64,000 nucleotides of DNA from contig JAFLBO010000010.1 in the NCBI GenBank assembly GCA_017303475.1, forward strand, positions 1 to 64,000, written 5' to 3'. The notes beneath the pieces were generated by a model. The model was not told the origin of the DNA and did no database searches. It saw only the letters and a list, made by a program, of their open reading frames with translations. Position numbers and translations under genes: made by a program. Shown here in pieces: positions 54,464 to 63,764 of the stretch; position 1 is the stretch's first letter, and every line of letters begins with the position of its first letter. The DNA is from Chitinophagales bacterium (GTDB taxonomy: Bacteria; Bacteroidota; Bacteroidia; Chitinophagales; Saprospiraceae).

Positions 54464-54856
54464 TTATACGCGGCGACGCTTTGGCGGGCGGCAACCGTTG
54501 TGCGGCATTGGGGTAACGTCGTTGATCACGAGTACTTTGATACCGGACTGGTCAATGGCGCGGATAGCAGACTCACGGCCGGAGCCTGGGCCTTTAACGA
54601 AAACCTCTGCAGAGCGAATACCAGCTTCGTGAGCCGTTTTAGCGGCATCGCTGGCTGCTACCTGAGCTGCGTAGGGCGTATTTTTCTTGGAACCACGGAA
54701 TCCTGCTTTACCAGCAGAAGCCCAGGAAACTACCTCACCTTGTTTGTTGGTGATGGAGATAATGATGTTGTTGAAGCTGGCCTGAATGAAAACAAGGCCC
54801 TCCGGGGTGATTTTCACCTTCCGCTTAACAACTTTTTTTGCTGCACCTTTTGCCAT
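54464..54856 (-). CDS. rpsK: Ribosomal protein S11
   Basis: A 130-residue small-subunit protein in the platform near the E site. Family hallmarks: [48 protein letters not shown] and the C-terminal [17 protein letters not shown]. It is in the usual order between rpsM and rpsD. Confidence 0.98.
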   Translation of the reverse strand: MAKGAAKKVVKRKVKITPEGLVFIQASFNNIIISITNKQGEVVSWASAGKAGFRGSKKNTPYAAQVAASDAAKTAHEAGIRSAEVFVKGPGSGRESAIRAIDQSGIKVLVINDVTPMPHNGCRPPKRRRV

Positions 54857-54972
54857 TTTATGAGAATATGGTCAGTGTGTGTGGAATGTAGTCGGATGTA
54901 TTCATGTGCGCTGATGTCTGCAGGTATTTATGGTAAAGCACCACAATCCTTAGAGCATCCAGCTCACAATCA

Positions 54973-55350
54973 TTACTTAGTTACTTTCTTTTTGCCTGCA
55001 ACCGTCTTACGTTTGCCCTTACGGGTACGTGCATTGGTACGCGTACGCTGGCCGCGCAATGGCAAGCCTTTACGGTGACGCAGTCCACGGTAGCAACCGA
55101 TGTCCATCAAACGCTTGATATTGAGTTGAACCTCAGAACGGAGTTGACCTTCCGTTTTGTATTCATCAGCGATAACGCGCGCAATAGCCTTGATGTTTTC
55201 ATCAGTCCATGCTTCGGCTTTGGTGTCTTCACTTACGCCTGCCTTTTCCAGGATAGCCTTGGCAGAAGATGTTCCGATGCCGTAGATATAAGTGAGGCTT
55301 ATAACACCCCTTTTGTGACGGGGCAAATCTACACCTGCAATACGTGCCAT
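54973..55350 (-). CDS. rpsM: Ribosomal protein S13
   Basis: A 125-residue head protein of the 30S subunit that contacts tRNA and 50S. It starts [20 protein letters not shown] and has [31 protein letters not shown] and [15 protein letters not shown]. Normal length. Confidence 0.98.
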   Translation of the reverse strand: MARIAGVDLPRHKRGVISLTYIYGIGTSSAKAILEKAGVSEDTKAEAWTDENIKAIARVIADEYKTEGQLRSEVQLNIKRLMDIGCYRGLRHRKGLPLRGQRTRTNARTRKGKRKTVAGKKKVTK

Positions 55351-55437
55351 TGTATTTTGTTGATTTTGATGCTGTTGTTAGGTTGATCCGGAAAGGCTGA
55401 TGGTAACAATACCACATACCTCAACCGAAGCACGTCC

Positions 55438-55554
55438 TTACCCTTGACGTTGTTTGAATTTAGGGTTTTTCTTGTTGATTACGTACAATTTGCCTTTACG
55501 GCGAACAATTTTGCAATCAACAGAACGCTTTTTGATGGACGGTCTGACTTTCAT
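55438..55554 (-). CDS. rpmJ: Ribosomal protein L36
   Basis: A short gene of 38 codons. The protein begins [20 protein letters not shown], continues [18 protein letters not shown], and is the smallest 50S protein. The zinc-binding Cys set is reduced to one Cys (in VDCKIV), so this is the form without zinc. It lies between infA and rpsM, as in most bacteria. Confidence 0.97.
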   Translation of the reverse strand: MKVRPSIKKRSVDCKIVRRKGKLYVINKKNPKFKQRQG

Positions 55555-55609
55555 ATCGTGTCGAAATTGTCTGTTTTCAAAAAATTGTAAGCACTTGTCA
55601 TTCAACAAG

Positions 55610-55828
55610 TTACTTGTAGCGGTAAATGATGCGTCCTCGTGTCAGGTCGTAAGGCGACATTTCAACTGAAACTTTATCGCCTGGCAGAATCCGGATGTAG
55701 TGCATGCGCATTTTACCGGATATGGTAGCCAAGATGATGTGGCCATTTTCCAGCTGCACCTTGAAATTTGCATTCGAAAGTGCTTCCGCAACCACGCCGT
55801 CTTGTTTGATAATATCTTCTTTTGCCAT
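55610..55828 (-). CDS. infA: Translation initiation factor IF-1
   Basis: A 72-residue OB-fold factor that blocks the A site during initiation. [60 protein letters not shown] and [11 protein letters not shown] are all typical. It lies between map and rpmJ. Confidence 0.98.
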   Translation of the reverse strand: MAKEDIIKQDGVVAEALSNANFKVQLENGHIILATISGKMRMHYIRILPGDKVSVEMSPYDLTRGRIIYRYK

Positions 55829-55864
55829 AAAAATGGTCGTTTCCCGATTTCGGGGTGCAAAGGT

Positions 55865-56719
55865 CTAACTTTTAGGCCGTACTTCCTGCAAATTTGGATT
55901 ATTTTTTATTTCGGCTAAAAGATAGGAGTGATCCGACAGGATATCAGCCTTACCTTTCATCACTGCAACAGAGTGTTCGAAGTGTGCGCTGGGCATATTA
56001 TCACGGGTTAAGATGGTCCAGCCATCATTCAGTTGATACACTTCTCTTTTTCCCATATTCACCATTGGTTCAATGGCAATGGTTAATCCTTCCTGAAGTA
56101 AAGGCCCTTTTCCACGTTTTCCATAGTTAGGAACCTCTGGTTCTTCATGCAATGATCTCCCAACTCCATGACCAACTAAATCCCGAACCACTCCGTATCC
56201 ATGCTGGCGTTCACAATACTCCTGAACTGCCGCCGAAATATCTCCAACTCGCTTTCCGTGTACAGCTTGTTCAATTCCCAGATAGAGTGAAGCATAAGTA
56301 ACCCGGAGCAATTCCATGGTTTGGGCATCAACTTCCTGAAAAGCAAAGGTGAATGCTGCATCACCATAAAAACCTTCCAGCTCAACACCACAATCCACCG
56401 AAACAATATCTCCTTCCTTAAACTCCCTGCTCCCCGGGATACCATGCACAACAATATCATTATACGACACACACAAAGAGGACGGGAAGGGATTTTGTTT
56501 TGGACCGTATCCTTTAAATGCCGGTCTGCCACCATGATCCCGTATGAACTCTTCCGCCGCTTTATCAATTGCTTTTCCCGTAATTCCGGGTTTTAGCATG
56601 CTTGCTACATGTGCCAGTGTTTTGGAGACAATCAAGTTTGCATTGCGCATTAACTCAATTTCGGCCGGTGTTTTATAATGAAACTGCCTGCCATCTGCTC
56701 CTTTTCCAAACAAGCCCAT
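55865..56719 (-). CDS. map: Methionine aminopeptidase, type I
   Basis: This enzyme removes the initiator Met from new proteins. The 284-residue protein has a short N-terminal extension and the pita-bread fold with the five metal ligands: Asp in VSVDCGVELEGFYGDAAFTF, His in LVGHGVGRSLHEEP, Glu in IAIEPMVNMG, and Glu in AHFEHSVAV. Substrate-contact His residues are in YNDIVVHGIPG. It is eight bases downstream of secY and in operon with it. Confidence 0.97.
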   Translation of the reverse strand: MGLFGKGADGRQFHYKTPAEIELMRNANLIVSKTLAHVASMLKPGITGKAIDKAAEEFIRDHGGRPAFKGYGPKQNPFPSSLCVSYNDIVVHGIPGSREFKEGDIVSVDCGVELEGFYGDAAFTFAFQEVDAQTMELLRVTYASLYLGIEQAVHGKRVGDISAAVQEYCERQHGYGVVRDLVGHGVGRSLHEEPEVPNYGKRGKGPLLQEGLTIAIEPMVNMGKREVYQLNDGWTILTRDNMPSAHFEHSVAVMKGKADILSDHSYLLAEIKNNPNLQEVRPKS

Positions 56720-56727
56720 GATTTGTT

Positions 56728-58089
56728 TTATTGAGGCTGACCAACCTGGATACCCGAAGTTGAGCGGCCTTGGATACGACCTGATTTAATCAGACCGTCG
56801 TATTTTTTAGTCAACAGATAGCTCTCAATTACCTGCAGAGTATCAAGAGCAACGCCCACCATGATCAACAGCGTGGTACCACCGAAGAACAAGGCAAACT
56901 GCTGGTTCACACCGAACATAGCGGCGATAGAAGGCAGGATACCCAACAAACCGAGGAACACAGCGCCCGGGAGCGTGATTCTGGTCATGATATTATCAAT
57001 GTACTCGGAAGTTGACTCGCCTGGCTTAACGCCTGGGATGAACGCGTTGTTACGCTTCAGGTACTCAGCATAGTTGGTTGGGTTAATCATCAAGGCAGTA
57101 TATACATACGTAAAGATGACGATCAACGTGAAAAACAATGCGTTGTATCCAAAAGAATAGATATCGCTGAACATTGACAACCCACCGCCTTGTGCACCGC
57201 CAGACATGTATTGCAGTGCGGTTGCAGGAAGGAACATCAATGCCTGAGCGAAGATGATCGGCATTACACCTGCGGAGTTGATCTTCAGTGGGAGGTAGTC
57301 GCGGGCACTTGCTGCAGGCATAGCGCCACCGGTGCGGCCAACCATGCGTTTAGCAAACTGAATCGGAATCCGACGAACACCCTGAATAACCAATATCGTA
57401 GCCAGAACGATCACAAAGAATACTGCGAGTTCTACGAAGAAGAGCAGCAATTTGTTTTCGCCGAACAGTTTTACGAATTCGAAAGAGAAGGCGTAAGGCA
57501 GTCGAGCGATGATACCCGCCTGAATGATCAGGGAAGTACCGTTACCTATACCCTTGTCGGTGATACGTTCACCGAGCCACATACAGAAAATGGTACCAGC
57601 GGTGAGGATAACAATGTTGGAGAACCAGAACAAACCCTCAGGAACATCCGGTGAAACGCCACCAGGAATGCTTTTCACCAGTTGGAGGTAACCGCCACCC
57701 TGAACAAGGGTAATAGCTACAGTGAGGAAACGGGTAATTTGATTCAGACGCTTGCGGCCACTTTCTCCTTCCTTGGTTTGCAGGCGCTGGAAGTAAGGAA
57801 CAGCGAAGCCCAACAATTGCACAATGATGGATGCCGTGATATAAGGCATTACACCAAGCGCGAAAATGGCTGCATTGTCGAAGGCGCCGCCGGTGAATAC
57901 GTTGATCAAACCGAGCAGGTCATTGGATCCGCGGTTTTGAGCAGCACGGTCCAGAGCTGCGGGAACAACGCCCGGAAGTACTATGAAGGTACCTGCCCGG
58001 TAAACCAGCAAAAGAGCCAGTGTGAACAGGATACGATCGCGGAGCTCTTTAATGCTCCAGATATTTTTGAGAACGGTAAAAAATTTCAT
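56728..58089 (-). CDS. secY: Protein translocase subunit SecY
   Basis: The channel of the Sec translocon in the inner membrane. The 453-residue protein has ten membrane helices, the plug and lateral-gate regions, and signatures such as TLALLLVYRAGTFIVLPGVV, ITASIIVQLLGFAVPYFQRL and NAFIPGVKPGESTSEYIDNI. It lies between rplO and map, as expected. Confidence 0.98.
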   Translation of the reverse strand: MKFFTVLKNIWSIKELRDRILFTLALLLVYRAGTFIVLPGVVPAALDRAAQNRGSNDLLGLINVFTGGAFDNAAIFALGVMPYITASIIVQLLGFAVPYFQRLQTKEGESGRKRLNQITRFLTVAITLVQGGGYLQLVKSIPGGVSPDVPEGLFWFSNIVILTAGTIFCMWLGERITDKGIGNGTSLIIQAGIIARLPYAFSFEFVKLFGENKLLLFFVELAVFFVIVLATILVIQGVRRIPIQFAKRMVGRTGGAMPAASARDYLPLKINSAGVMPIIFAQALMFLPATALQYMSGGAQGGGLSMFSDIYSFGYNALFFTLIVIFTYVYTALMINPTNYAEYLKRNNAFIPGVKPGESTSEYIDNIMTRITLPGAVFLGLLGILPSIAAMFGVNQQFALFFGGTTLLIMVGVALDTLQVIESYLLTKKYDGLIKSGRIQGRSTSGIQVGQPQ

Positions 58090-58103
58090 TACCGAGAGAG
58101 GAT

Positions 58104-58550
58104 TTAAACGAGTTCAATGCTTCCACCGAGAGCTTCGATGGCGGCTTTTGCGGATGCAGAAACAGCGTGTACTTTGAGACTTACTTTGGAAGCAAGCTTG
58201 CCGGTACCCAGTACTTTGATCTTGTCGGATGCACGGGATACGCCAGCGGCTACCAGTGCAGCAACATCAAAGGTATTGGAACCTGTTTTTTGAACCAGTG
58301 CTTCCAGAGCGCCGAGGTTCAGCGGAACGTACTCAACACGGTTCACGTTTTTGAAGCCGCGTTTTGGCAAACGACGCTGCATAGGCGTTTGGCCACCTTC
58401 GAAGTGACGCTTTTGCTTGGCGCCGCTACGAGCCTTATCACCTTTGTGACCACGTGTGGAAGTACCACCACGACCAGAGCCGGTACCGCGACCAATGCGC
58501 TTTTCGTTTTTGGTTGAACCTTCTGCCGGACGGAGATTAGAAAGATCCAT
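58104..58550 (-). CDS. rplO: Ribosomal protein L15
   Basis: A 148-residue 50S protein. The N-terminal Gly- and Arg-rich extension (RIGRGTGSGRGGTSTRGHKG; DKARSGAKQKRHFEGGQTP) and the C-terminal globular part (KVLGTGKLASKVSLKVHAVS) are typical. 14 bases upstream of secY. Confidence 0.98.
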   Translation of the reverse strand: MDLSNLRPAEGSTKNEKRIGRGTGSGRGGTSTRGHKGDKARSGAKQKRHFEGGQTPMQRRLPKRGFKNVNRVEYVPLNLGALEALVQKTGSNTFDVAALVAAGVSRASDKIKVLGTGKLASKVSLKVHAVSASAKAAIEALGGSIELV

Positions 58551-58626
58551 TTTTTTTCTTTATTTCCAGGCGAAACCGGGGTTACCGCCAGATGTTGTTT
58601 GAATGACTGTTAGTTGGCCTGCAATA

Positions 58627-58806
58627 TCAGGCATTTTCCACTTTTACCAGGTGTTGCACAACACGGATCATTCCTTCGATTTGTGGAGTGGCTTCGTGTT
58701 GAACGGTTTGGTTCATTTTGCGGAAACCCAGAGCAGTAAGCGTTTGCTTTTGACGCTTCGGCTTGTCGATTGGGCTTTTAACCAAGGTAATATTGACTTT
58801 GCTCAT
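58627..58806 (-). CDS. rpmD: Ribosomal protein L30
   Basis: A 59-residue 50S protein: VNITLVKSPIDKPKRQKQTL, TALGFRKMNQTVQH and EGMIRVVQHLVKVENA. It lies between rpsE and rplO, the standard place. Confidence 0.97.
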   Translation of the reverse strand: MSKVNITLVKSPIDKPKRQKQTLTALGFRKMNQTVQHEATPQIEGMIRVVQHLVKVENA

Positions 58807-58818
58807 GTCTGAATTCCT

Positions 58819-59346
58819 TTAACCGTTAAAAAGTTTTTCCAGGGAAATACCACGCTGACGAGCCACCTCAGCAGGACTGCGAAGGCTGGTGAGTGCAGCA
58901 ATCGTGGCCTTAACCACGTTGTGCGGATTGGCGGAGCCTTGCGACTTGGCAAGACAGTCGTGAACGCCAACGGCTTCCAACACGGCACGCATTGCGCCAC
59001 CGGCGATCACACCGGTACCATGTGCTGCAGGCTTGATAAGCACACGACCTGCGTCAGACTTACCATGAACTTCGTGTGGGATGGTACCATTGAGGATGGG
59101 TACTTTGACCAGATTTTTTTCTGCATCCTTAACAGCCTTGGAGATGGCTTCAGACACTTCACGTGCCTTGCCAAGACCTTGACCAATGGTGCCTTTACCG
59201 TCTCCAACCACTACCACAGCTGCGAAAGTGAACGTACGACCACCTTTCGTAACTTTAGCTACGCGGTTGAGCGCCACGAGTTTTTCCTTCAGACCGGACT
59301 CTTCCGTGGTGCGTGAAACTTCTTTTTCTCTTTCTTGCCTTGCCAT
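58819..59346 (-). CDS. rpsE: Ribosomal protein S5
   Basis: A 175-residue 30S protein involved in decoding accuracy. It has an N-terminal double-stranded RNA-binding fold ([39 protein letters not shown]) and a C-terminal domain ([40 protein letters not shown]). The residues linked to spectinomycin binding fall in the first loop. Confidence 0.98.
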   Translation of the reverse strand: MARQEREKEVSRTTEESGLKEKLVALNRVAKVTKGGRTFTFAAVVVVGDGKGTIGQGLGKAREVSEAISKAVKDAEKNLVKVPILNGTIPHEVHGKSDAGRVLIKPAAHGTGVIAGGAMRAVLEAVGVHDCLAKSQGSANPHNVVKATIAALTSLRSPAEVARQRGISLEKLFNG

Positions 59347-59417
59347 GTTGCTAAGCTTGTTTATTTGTTGATTTGATCATTGACCGGTTTAGAGTCAATT
59401 GCTCGAATAACCAATGT

Positions 59418-59759
59418 TTAGAATTGAAGTCCTCCTTCGCGAGCGCCGTCGGCCAAAGCTTTAACGCGTCCATGATAGAGGTAACCACCGCGGTCGAATA
59501 CAACATTTTGAATTCCCGCAGCTTTAGCACGTTCAGCGATCATTTTGCCTACTTCAGTTGCCTGAGCAATATTAGCGCCTTTCATGCCGATAGAAGAAGC
59601 CGAAGCCAGTGTATGTCCTGCATGATCGTTGATCAACTGGCAGTAGATAGCATTGTTAGAACGGTATACGCTCAGACGTGGACGCTCTGCAGTGCCATTT
59701 ACCTTTTTACGGATACGCAGGTGAATCCGTTTACGGCTTTGTTCTTTTGTACGTTTCAT
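59418..59759 (-). CDS. rplR: Ribosomal protein L18
   Basis: A 113-residue 50S protein that binds 5S r[61 protein letters not shown] and [20 protein letters not shown]. Upstream, between it and rplF, lies a strong hairpin. Confidence 0.98.
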   Translation of the reverse strand: MKRTKEQSRKRIHLRIRKKVNGTAERPRLSVYRSNNAIYCQLINDHAGHTLASASSIGMKGANIAQATEVGKMIAERAKAAGIQNVVFDRGGYLYHGRVKALADGAREGGLQF

Positions 59760-59820
59760 TGTTTGGTATCAATTTAGGCAACCCGATTACTGGCCGGGAT
59801 AGCGATTGATGTTATGTAGA

Positions 59821-59868
59821 TCAGGCTCCACCCTACCCTATCCGTAGGAATGGACGGGTGGAGCCTGA
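59821..59868. other. Perfect 13-bp hairpin between rplF and rplR
   Basis: TCAGGCTCCACCC at 59821-59833 pairs perfectly with GGGTGGAGCCTGA at 59856-59868. The 22-base loop can fold a little more (TCCGTAGGA). No U-run follows on the minus strand. It lies inside the operon, between rplF and rplR. Confidence 0.88.
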
Positions 59869-59876
59869 CAATTTTG

Positions 59877-60437
59877 TTATTTCTTACCGCCGGCAGTTTT
59901 ACCTGCTTTGCGACGAATTTGTTCACCCTTGAACATGATACCTTTTCCTTTGTAAGGCTCAGGTTTGCGGAAGGTACGCATTTTAGCACATACCTGTCCA
60001 AGAAGTTCTTTATCGATACCTTCCAAACGGATCAAAGGAGCCTGACCTTTTTCCATGGCCGTAGTTACTTTGATTTCAGAAGGGATGTAGAACATAACCG
60101 GGTGAGAGTAACCGATGGTGAAGGTAACCAGATTTCCCTGGTTTTCCACACGGTAACCTACGCCGATCACCTCCATTTCGCGGACGTAGCCTTGGCTAAC
60201 GCCTACTACCATATTGTTGATGAGTGCGCGGTACAGGCCATGCATGGAGCGATGGCGCTTCTGATCCGTTGGGCGGGTCACCGTCAGGGTGCCGTCTTCA
60301 ACGCTGACCGTGATATCAGGATCAACTTTTTGGCTGAGCGTACCCTTTGGGCCTTTAACGGTTACTGTGTTATCAGCAGAAACCGACACTTCAACTTTAG
60401 CTGGAAGGCTGATGGGCAATTTTCCAATGCGTGACAT
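59877..60437 (-). CDS. rplF: Ribosomal protein L6
   Basis: A 186-residue 50S protein near the factor-binding site. Two similar domains: SRIGKLPISLPAKVEVSVSA and GPKGTLSQKVDPDITV; then GYSHPVMFYIPSEIKVTT and the signature PEPYKGKGIMFKGEQIRRKA. The ATG at 60437 starts the canonical N-terminus; an open frame 16 codons upstream is not used. Confidence 0.98.
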   Translation of the reverse strand: MSRIGKLPISLPAKVEVSVSADNTVTVKGPKGTLSQKVDPDITVSVEDGTLTVTRPTDQKRHRSMHGLYRALINNMVVGVSQGYVREMEVIGVGYRVENQGNLVTFTIGYSHPVMFYIPSEIKVTTAMEKGQAPLIRLEGIDKELLGQVCAKMRTFRKPEPYKGKGIMFKGEQIRRKAGKTAGGKK

Positions 60438-60469
60438 ATCGCAGTGTGTTCTTAAAGTTCTTGTAGAAA

Positions 60470-60880
60470 TTAGCTGATGTAGCAAAGAAGCTCGCCGCCT
60501 ACATTGAGATCGCGGGCCTTTTTGTCGGTCATCACCCCTTTGGACGTGGACACAATCATAATGCCCAAGCCATTGATGATGCGAGGAATATCGCCGGCTG
60601 CAGAAAACTTGCGCAGACCTGGACGGCTAACACGCACGAGTTCGCGAATGACCGGTTGTTTGGTAACCGCATCATATTTCAGGGCAATTTTGATAAGCCC
60701 CTGCTTGTTTTCCGGTGTCTTGTCCTCAAAGGTGTACTTGAGGATGTACCCTTGGTCATACAAGATCTCCGTCATAGATTTCTTGATACGCGAAGCCGGA
60801 ATCTCCACGATGCGATGCCCCGCCATTTGCGCGTTGCGGATGCGGGTGAGATAGTCTGCTATCGGGTCGGTGACGTGCAT
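60470..60880 (-). CDS. rpsH: Ribosomal protein S8
   Basis: A 136-residue 30S protein that binds the central domain of 16S rRNA and represses the spc operon in E. coli. It shows DPIADYLTRIRNAQMAGHRI, ELVRVSRPGLRKF, and the signature LGIMIVSTSKGVMTDKKARD. Normal length. Confidence 0.98.
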   Translation of the reverse strand: MHVTDPIADYLTRIRNAQMAGHRIVEIPASRIKKSMTEILYDQGYILKYTFEDKTPENKQGLIKIALKYDAVTKQPVIRELVRVSRPGLRKFSAAGDIPRIINGLGIMIVSTSKGVMTDKKARDLNVGGELLCYIS

Positions 60881-60960
60881 TTTATCAAAAATTGTTGATA
60901 GTTGTTGGATGGGCCTCTAACAACAGCAAACCTAATCAACTGTTGGTGGCCGATGTAATG

Positions 60961-61230
60961 TTACCAGGACGCCTTGGTTACGCCAGGTATTTTGCCGAAC
61001 AATGCCATTTCACGGAACTTAACACGGCAAATACCGAATTTGCGCATGTAACCTTTCGGACGGCCGGTCAGCAGGCAACGGTTGTGCAGGCGGATCGGGT
61101 TAGCGTTACGCGGAAGCTTGTCGAGTGCATCATAATCGCCGGCCTCTTTGAGCTGTTTGCGGAGATCCGCGTATTTAGCTACCAGGCGCTTGCGCTTATT
61201 TTCGCGGGCAATGACGGATTTCTTTGCCAT
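60961..61230 (-). CDS. rpsN: Ribosomal protein S14 (non-zinc form)
   Basis: An 89-residue 30S protein in the head. [20 protein letters not shown] and [37 protein letters not shown] are typical of the longer form that lacks the CxxC zinc pairs. Confidence 0.97.
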   Translation of the reverse strand: MAKKSVIARENKRKRLVAKYADLRKQLKEAGDYDALDKLPRNANPIRLHNRCLLTGRPKGYMRKFGICRVKFREMALFGKIPGVTKASW

Positions 61231-61263
61231 ATTGCTTTATGTCGTTGAAAAGGATTGTCAGAG

Positions 61264-61815
61264 TTATTTTTTGTAGAATGGCATACCCATTTCTTTCAAA
61301 AGGGCATATGCTTCTGCATCCGTATTCGCGGTGGTTACGATACTGATGTCCATACCCATGATTTTGCTCACCTTTTCGATGTCAATTTCAGGGAAGATGA
61401 TCTGTTCCGTAATACCCATGGTGTAGTTGCCACGACCATCGAAAGATTTGTCGTTTACACCACGGAAGTCACGCACACGCGGCAATGAAATATTGAGGAA
61501 ACGGTCAAGAAACTCATACATCCGCTCACCGCGCAGTGTTACGCGAACACCAATTGGCATACCTTCACGGAGTTTGAAGTTAGACACCGATTTTTTTGCT
61601 TTCGTAGAAACCGCTTTCTGGCCTACGATAGTGGAGAGTTCCGCAGCTGCGTTGTCGATCAGCTTCTTGTCGCCAGTGGCATCGCCGATACCCTGGTTGA
61701 TGCAGATCTTTTCGATGCGGGGAACCTGCATCACAGATGAGTAGTTGAACTGCTTCATCAGCGCAGGAACTACGTCGTTCTGATATTTTGTCTTAAGACG
61801 AGGTACGTATTTCAT
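61264..61815 (-). CDS. rplE: Ribosomal protein L5
   Basis: A 183-residue 50S protein that binds 5S rRNA and contacts the 30S head and P-site tRNA. It has [60 protein letters not shown] and [20 protein letters not shown]. The start overlaps the rplX stop by one base (TAATG), implying coupled translation. Confidence 0.98.
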   Translation of the reverse strand: MKYVPRLKTKYQNDVVPALMKQFNYSSVMQVPRIEKICINQGIGDATGDKKLIDNAAAELSTIVGQKAVSTKAKKSVSNFKLREGMPIGVRVTLRGERMYEFLDRFLNISLPRVRDFRGVNDKSFDGRGNYTMGITEQIIFPEIDIEKVSKIMGMDISIVTTANTDAEAYALLKEMGMPFYKK

Positions 61816-62162
61816 TACTTAATGACGTTACCGGATTTTTTAGAAAAGCGTACGCGCTCACCTTTTTCTTCGCGGCGGCCAATGCGCGTTGCTTCGCCGC
61901 TCTTAGGGTCCACATGAGCCAGGTTAGAAATATGGATGCTGGCTTCCATTTCCTGGATACCGCCTGCTTCCGTCTGCGTGGCTTTCAAGTGTTTTTTAAC
62001 GATGCGAACGCCTTGCACAGTGGCACGGTTCAAGTCAGGGAAGACCTGAAGTACTTCACCTTTCTTACCCTTGTCGTCGCCGGCAATCACTACCACCTGG
62101 TCTCCTTTACGGATGTGGAGTTTGGGCGCAAAGCGTTTTACAGAATTTTTCTTCGTAGCCAT
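61815..62162 (-). CDS. rplX: Ribosomal protein L24
   Basis: A 115-residue 50S assembly starter protein. The KOW motif ([19 protein letters not shown]), [19 protein letters not shown] and [20 protein letters not shown] are typical. It overlaps rplE by one base. Confidence 0.98.
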   Translation of the reverse strand: MATKKNSVKRFAPKLHIRKGDQVVVIAGDDKGKKGEVLQVFPDLNRATVQGVRIVKKHLKATQTEAGGIQEMEASIHISNLAHVDPKSGEATRIGRREEKGERVRFSKKSGNVIK

Positions 62163-62189
62163 TTCGAGAATGGTTGAATTGATGAGTAT

Positions 62190-62558
62190 TTAGAGCACTT
62201 CCGGAGCAAGAGATACAATACGCATGTAATCCTTGTCGCGCAGTTCACGAGCTACTGGCCCGAAAATACGGGTTCCACGTGGCTCGTCGGATGCGTTAAG
62301 CAATACCACCGCATTGTCGTCGAAGCGGATGTATGATCCATCTTTACGACGCAATTCTTTGCGGGTGCGTACGATAACAGCTTTAGAAACCGTACCTTTT
62401 TTGATACCGCCGCTGGAAGATGCATCCTTAACGGTAACCACAATCTTGTCGCCTACACCAGCATAGCGTTGGCGGGTATGGCCCAGCACCCGGATGCAGA
62501 GCACTTCTTTCGCGCCGGAGTTATCGGCCACATTCAATCGAGACTCTTGTTGAATCAT
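62190..62558 (-). CDS. rplN: Ribosomal protein L14
   Basis: A 122-residue 50S protein at the subunit interface: [58 protein letters not shown] and [21 protein letters not shown] short tandem-repeat spacer lies between it and rpsQ. Confidence 0.98.
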   Translation of the reverse strand: MIQQESRLNVADNSGAKEVLCIRVLGHTRQRYAGVGDKIVVTVKDASSSGGIKKGTVSKAVIVRTRKELRRKDGSYIRFDDNAVVLLNASDEPRGTRIFGPVARELRDKDYMRIVSLAPEVL

Positions 62559-62567
62559 GACTTGTTA

Positions 62568-62662
62568 TTCGGTTGACGGTAGACGGTGGACGGTAGACGG
62601 TGGACGGTGTACGGTTGTTAAAACCTTGTGCCGTGAGCCGTAGGCCGTAAGCCGTATGCCGT
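62568..62662. repeat. Two tandem arrays of 7-base units in the rpsQ-rplN gap
   Basis: GACGGTA/GACGGTG units (about 62574-62617) are followed by GCCGTAA/GCCGTAG-type units (about 62630-62662), seven bases each with one variable base. They fill most of a 110-base gap inside the ribosomal operon, directly after the rpsQ stop on the minus strand. Confidence 0.8.
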
Positions 62663-62668
62663 GGTTAT

Positions 62669-62932
62669 TTACTTCGCTCTTTCAACGACTTCGACCAAGC
62701 GCCAGCGTTTCATTTTGCTAAGCGGACGGGTTTCCATGATTCGAACCACGTCGCCCGGGTTGCAAGTGTTCTCCTCATCGTGTGCGAAGAACTTCTTGGA
62801 ACGCTTTACGAATTTGCCATAAAGCGGGTGCATGAGTCGGCGTTCGACTTTAACAGTGATGGTTTTATCCATTTTGGTGGATACTACTACCCCTGTTTTT
62901 TGTTTGCGAAGTTTTCTTTCTACTGCTTCCAT
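62669..62932 (-). CDS. rpsQ: Ribosomal protein S17
   Basis: An 87-residue 30S protein with an OB fold: [40 protein letters not shown] and [20 protein letters not shown]. Normal length. Confidence 0.98.
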   Translation of the reverse strand: MEAVERKLRKQKTGVVVSTKMDKTITVKVERRLMHPLYGKFVKRSKKFFAHDEENTCNPGDVVRIMETRPLSKMKRWRLVEVVERAK

Positions 62933-62979
62933 CTATCGAGATGTGATTAGTTGAGCAATGTGTGTGGTTGAATATTGAT

Positions 62980-63240
62980 TCAACGGGTTCTGCGGCGACG
63001 AGCGCGAAGTTTGCTGCGCATTTCGAGTTCTTCAGCGCTCATGGCTGCGAGCTCACGGCGACGGCCTTCCGTAAGGATGCGTGCAACGTTGCGACGCAGT
63101 TCACGAATTTCCATCGGGTTGCCAATGCCTTTGGCTGCATGGTCGAACTTCAGTTGTTGATACTCCTGTTCTGCGCTGGCCAGTTCGCTGCGGAGCTGGT
63201 CGTCAGTCATATCAACGAGGTTCAATTTTTCCTTTGCCAT
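62980..63240 (-). CDS. rpmC: Ribosomal protein L29
   Basis: An 86-residue 50S protein near the exit tunnel: MTDDQLRSELASAEQEYQQL, KGIGNPMEIRELRRNVARIL. It is about 20 residues longer than usual owing to a basic C-terminal end (RSKLRARRRRTR). Confidence 0.97.
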   Translation of the reverse strand: MAKEKLNLVDMTDDQLRSELASAEQEYQQLKFDHAAKGIGNPMEIRELRRNVARILTEGRRRELAAMSAEELEMRSKLRARRRRTR

Positions 63241-63267
63241 GGTATTTAATGTGCTAATGTGGTCAAT

Positions 63268-63687
63268 TTATCCTTCGTAATCGTGTCGGGTAACCGTTTT
63301 GCAGAGAACCGGGAGCTTTTGAGCACCCAGACGCAATGAAGCGTGGGCAATCTCAGGGCTTACACCTTCAATTTCGAAGATGATACGACCTGGTTGAATT
63401 TCTGCTACGTAGTGGTCTACCGCACCTTTACCCTTACCCATACGAACCTCTGCAGGTTTTGCCGTAAGCGGTTTGTCCGGGAATACACGGATCCACACTT
63501 TACCCTCACGTTTCATGTTACGGGTGAGTGCAATACGAGCCGCTTCGATCTGACGGCTAGTCAGACGGCCGTATTCCATGGATTTGAGGGCAAAGGAACC
63601 GAAAGAAATCGAGCTTCCTTTGAAAGCAATACCGCTATTGCGGCCTTTGTGCTGTTTGCGATATTTCTGACGCTTGGGCTGTAACAT
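63268..63687 (-). CDS. rplP: Ribosomal protein L16
   Basis: A 139-residue 50S protein near the peptidyl transferase centre and A site: [60 protein letters not shown] and the Arg in the conserved loop. Typical length. Confidence 0.98.
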   Translation of the reverse strand: MLQPKRQKYRKQHKGRNSGIAFKGSSISFGSFALKSMEYGRLTSRQIEAARIALTRNMKREGKVWIRVFPDKPLTAKPAEVRMGKGKGAVDHYVAEIQPGRIIFEIEGVSPEIAHASLRLGAQKLPVLCKTVTRHDYEG

Positions 63688-63764
63688 CGTCTGGATGATT
63701 TAAAAAGCCTGTCAATCAATGTTTATTTCATAGGCGGCAAACCGCCATTTGGGAAGTCTGTCGC

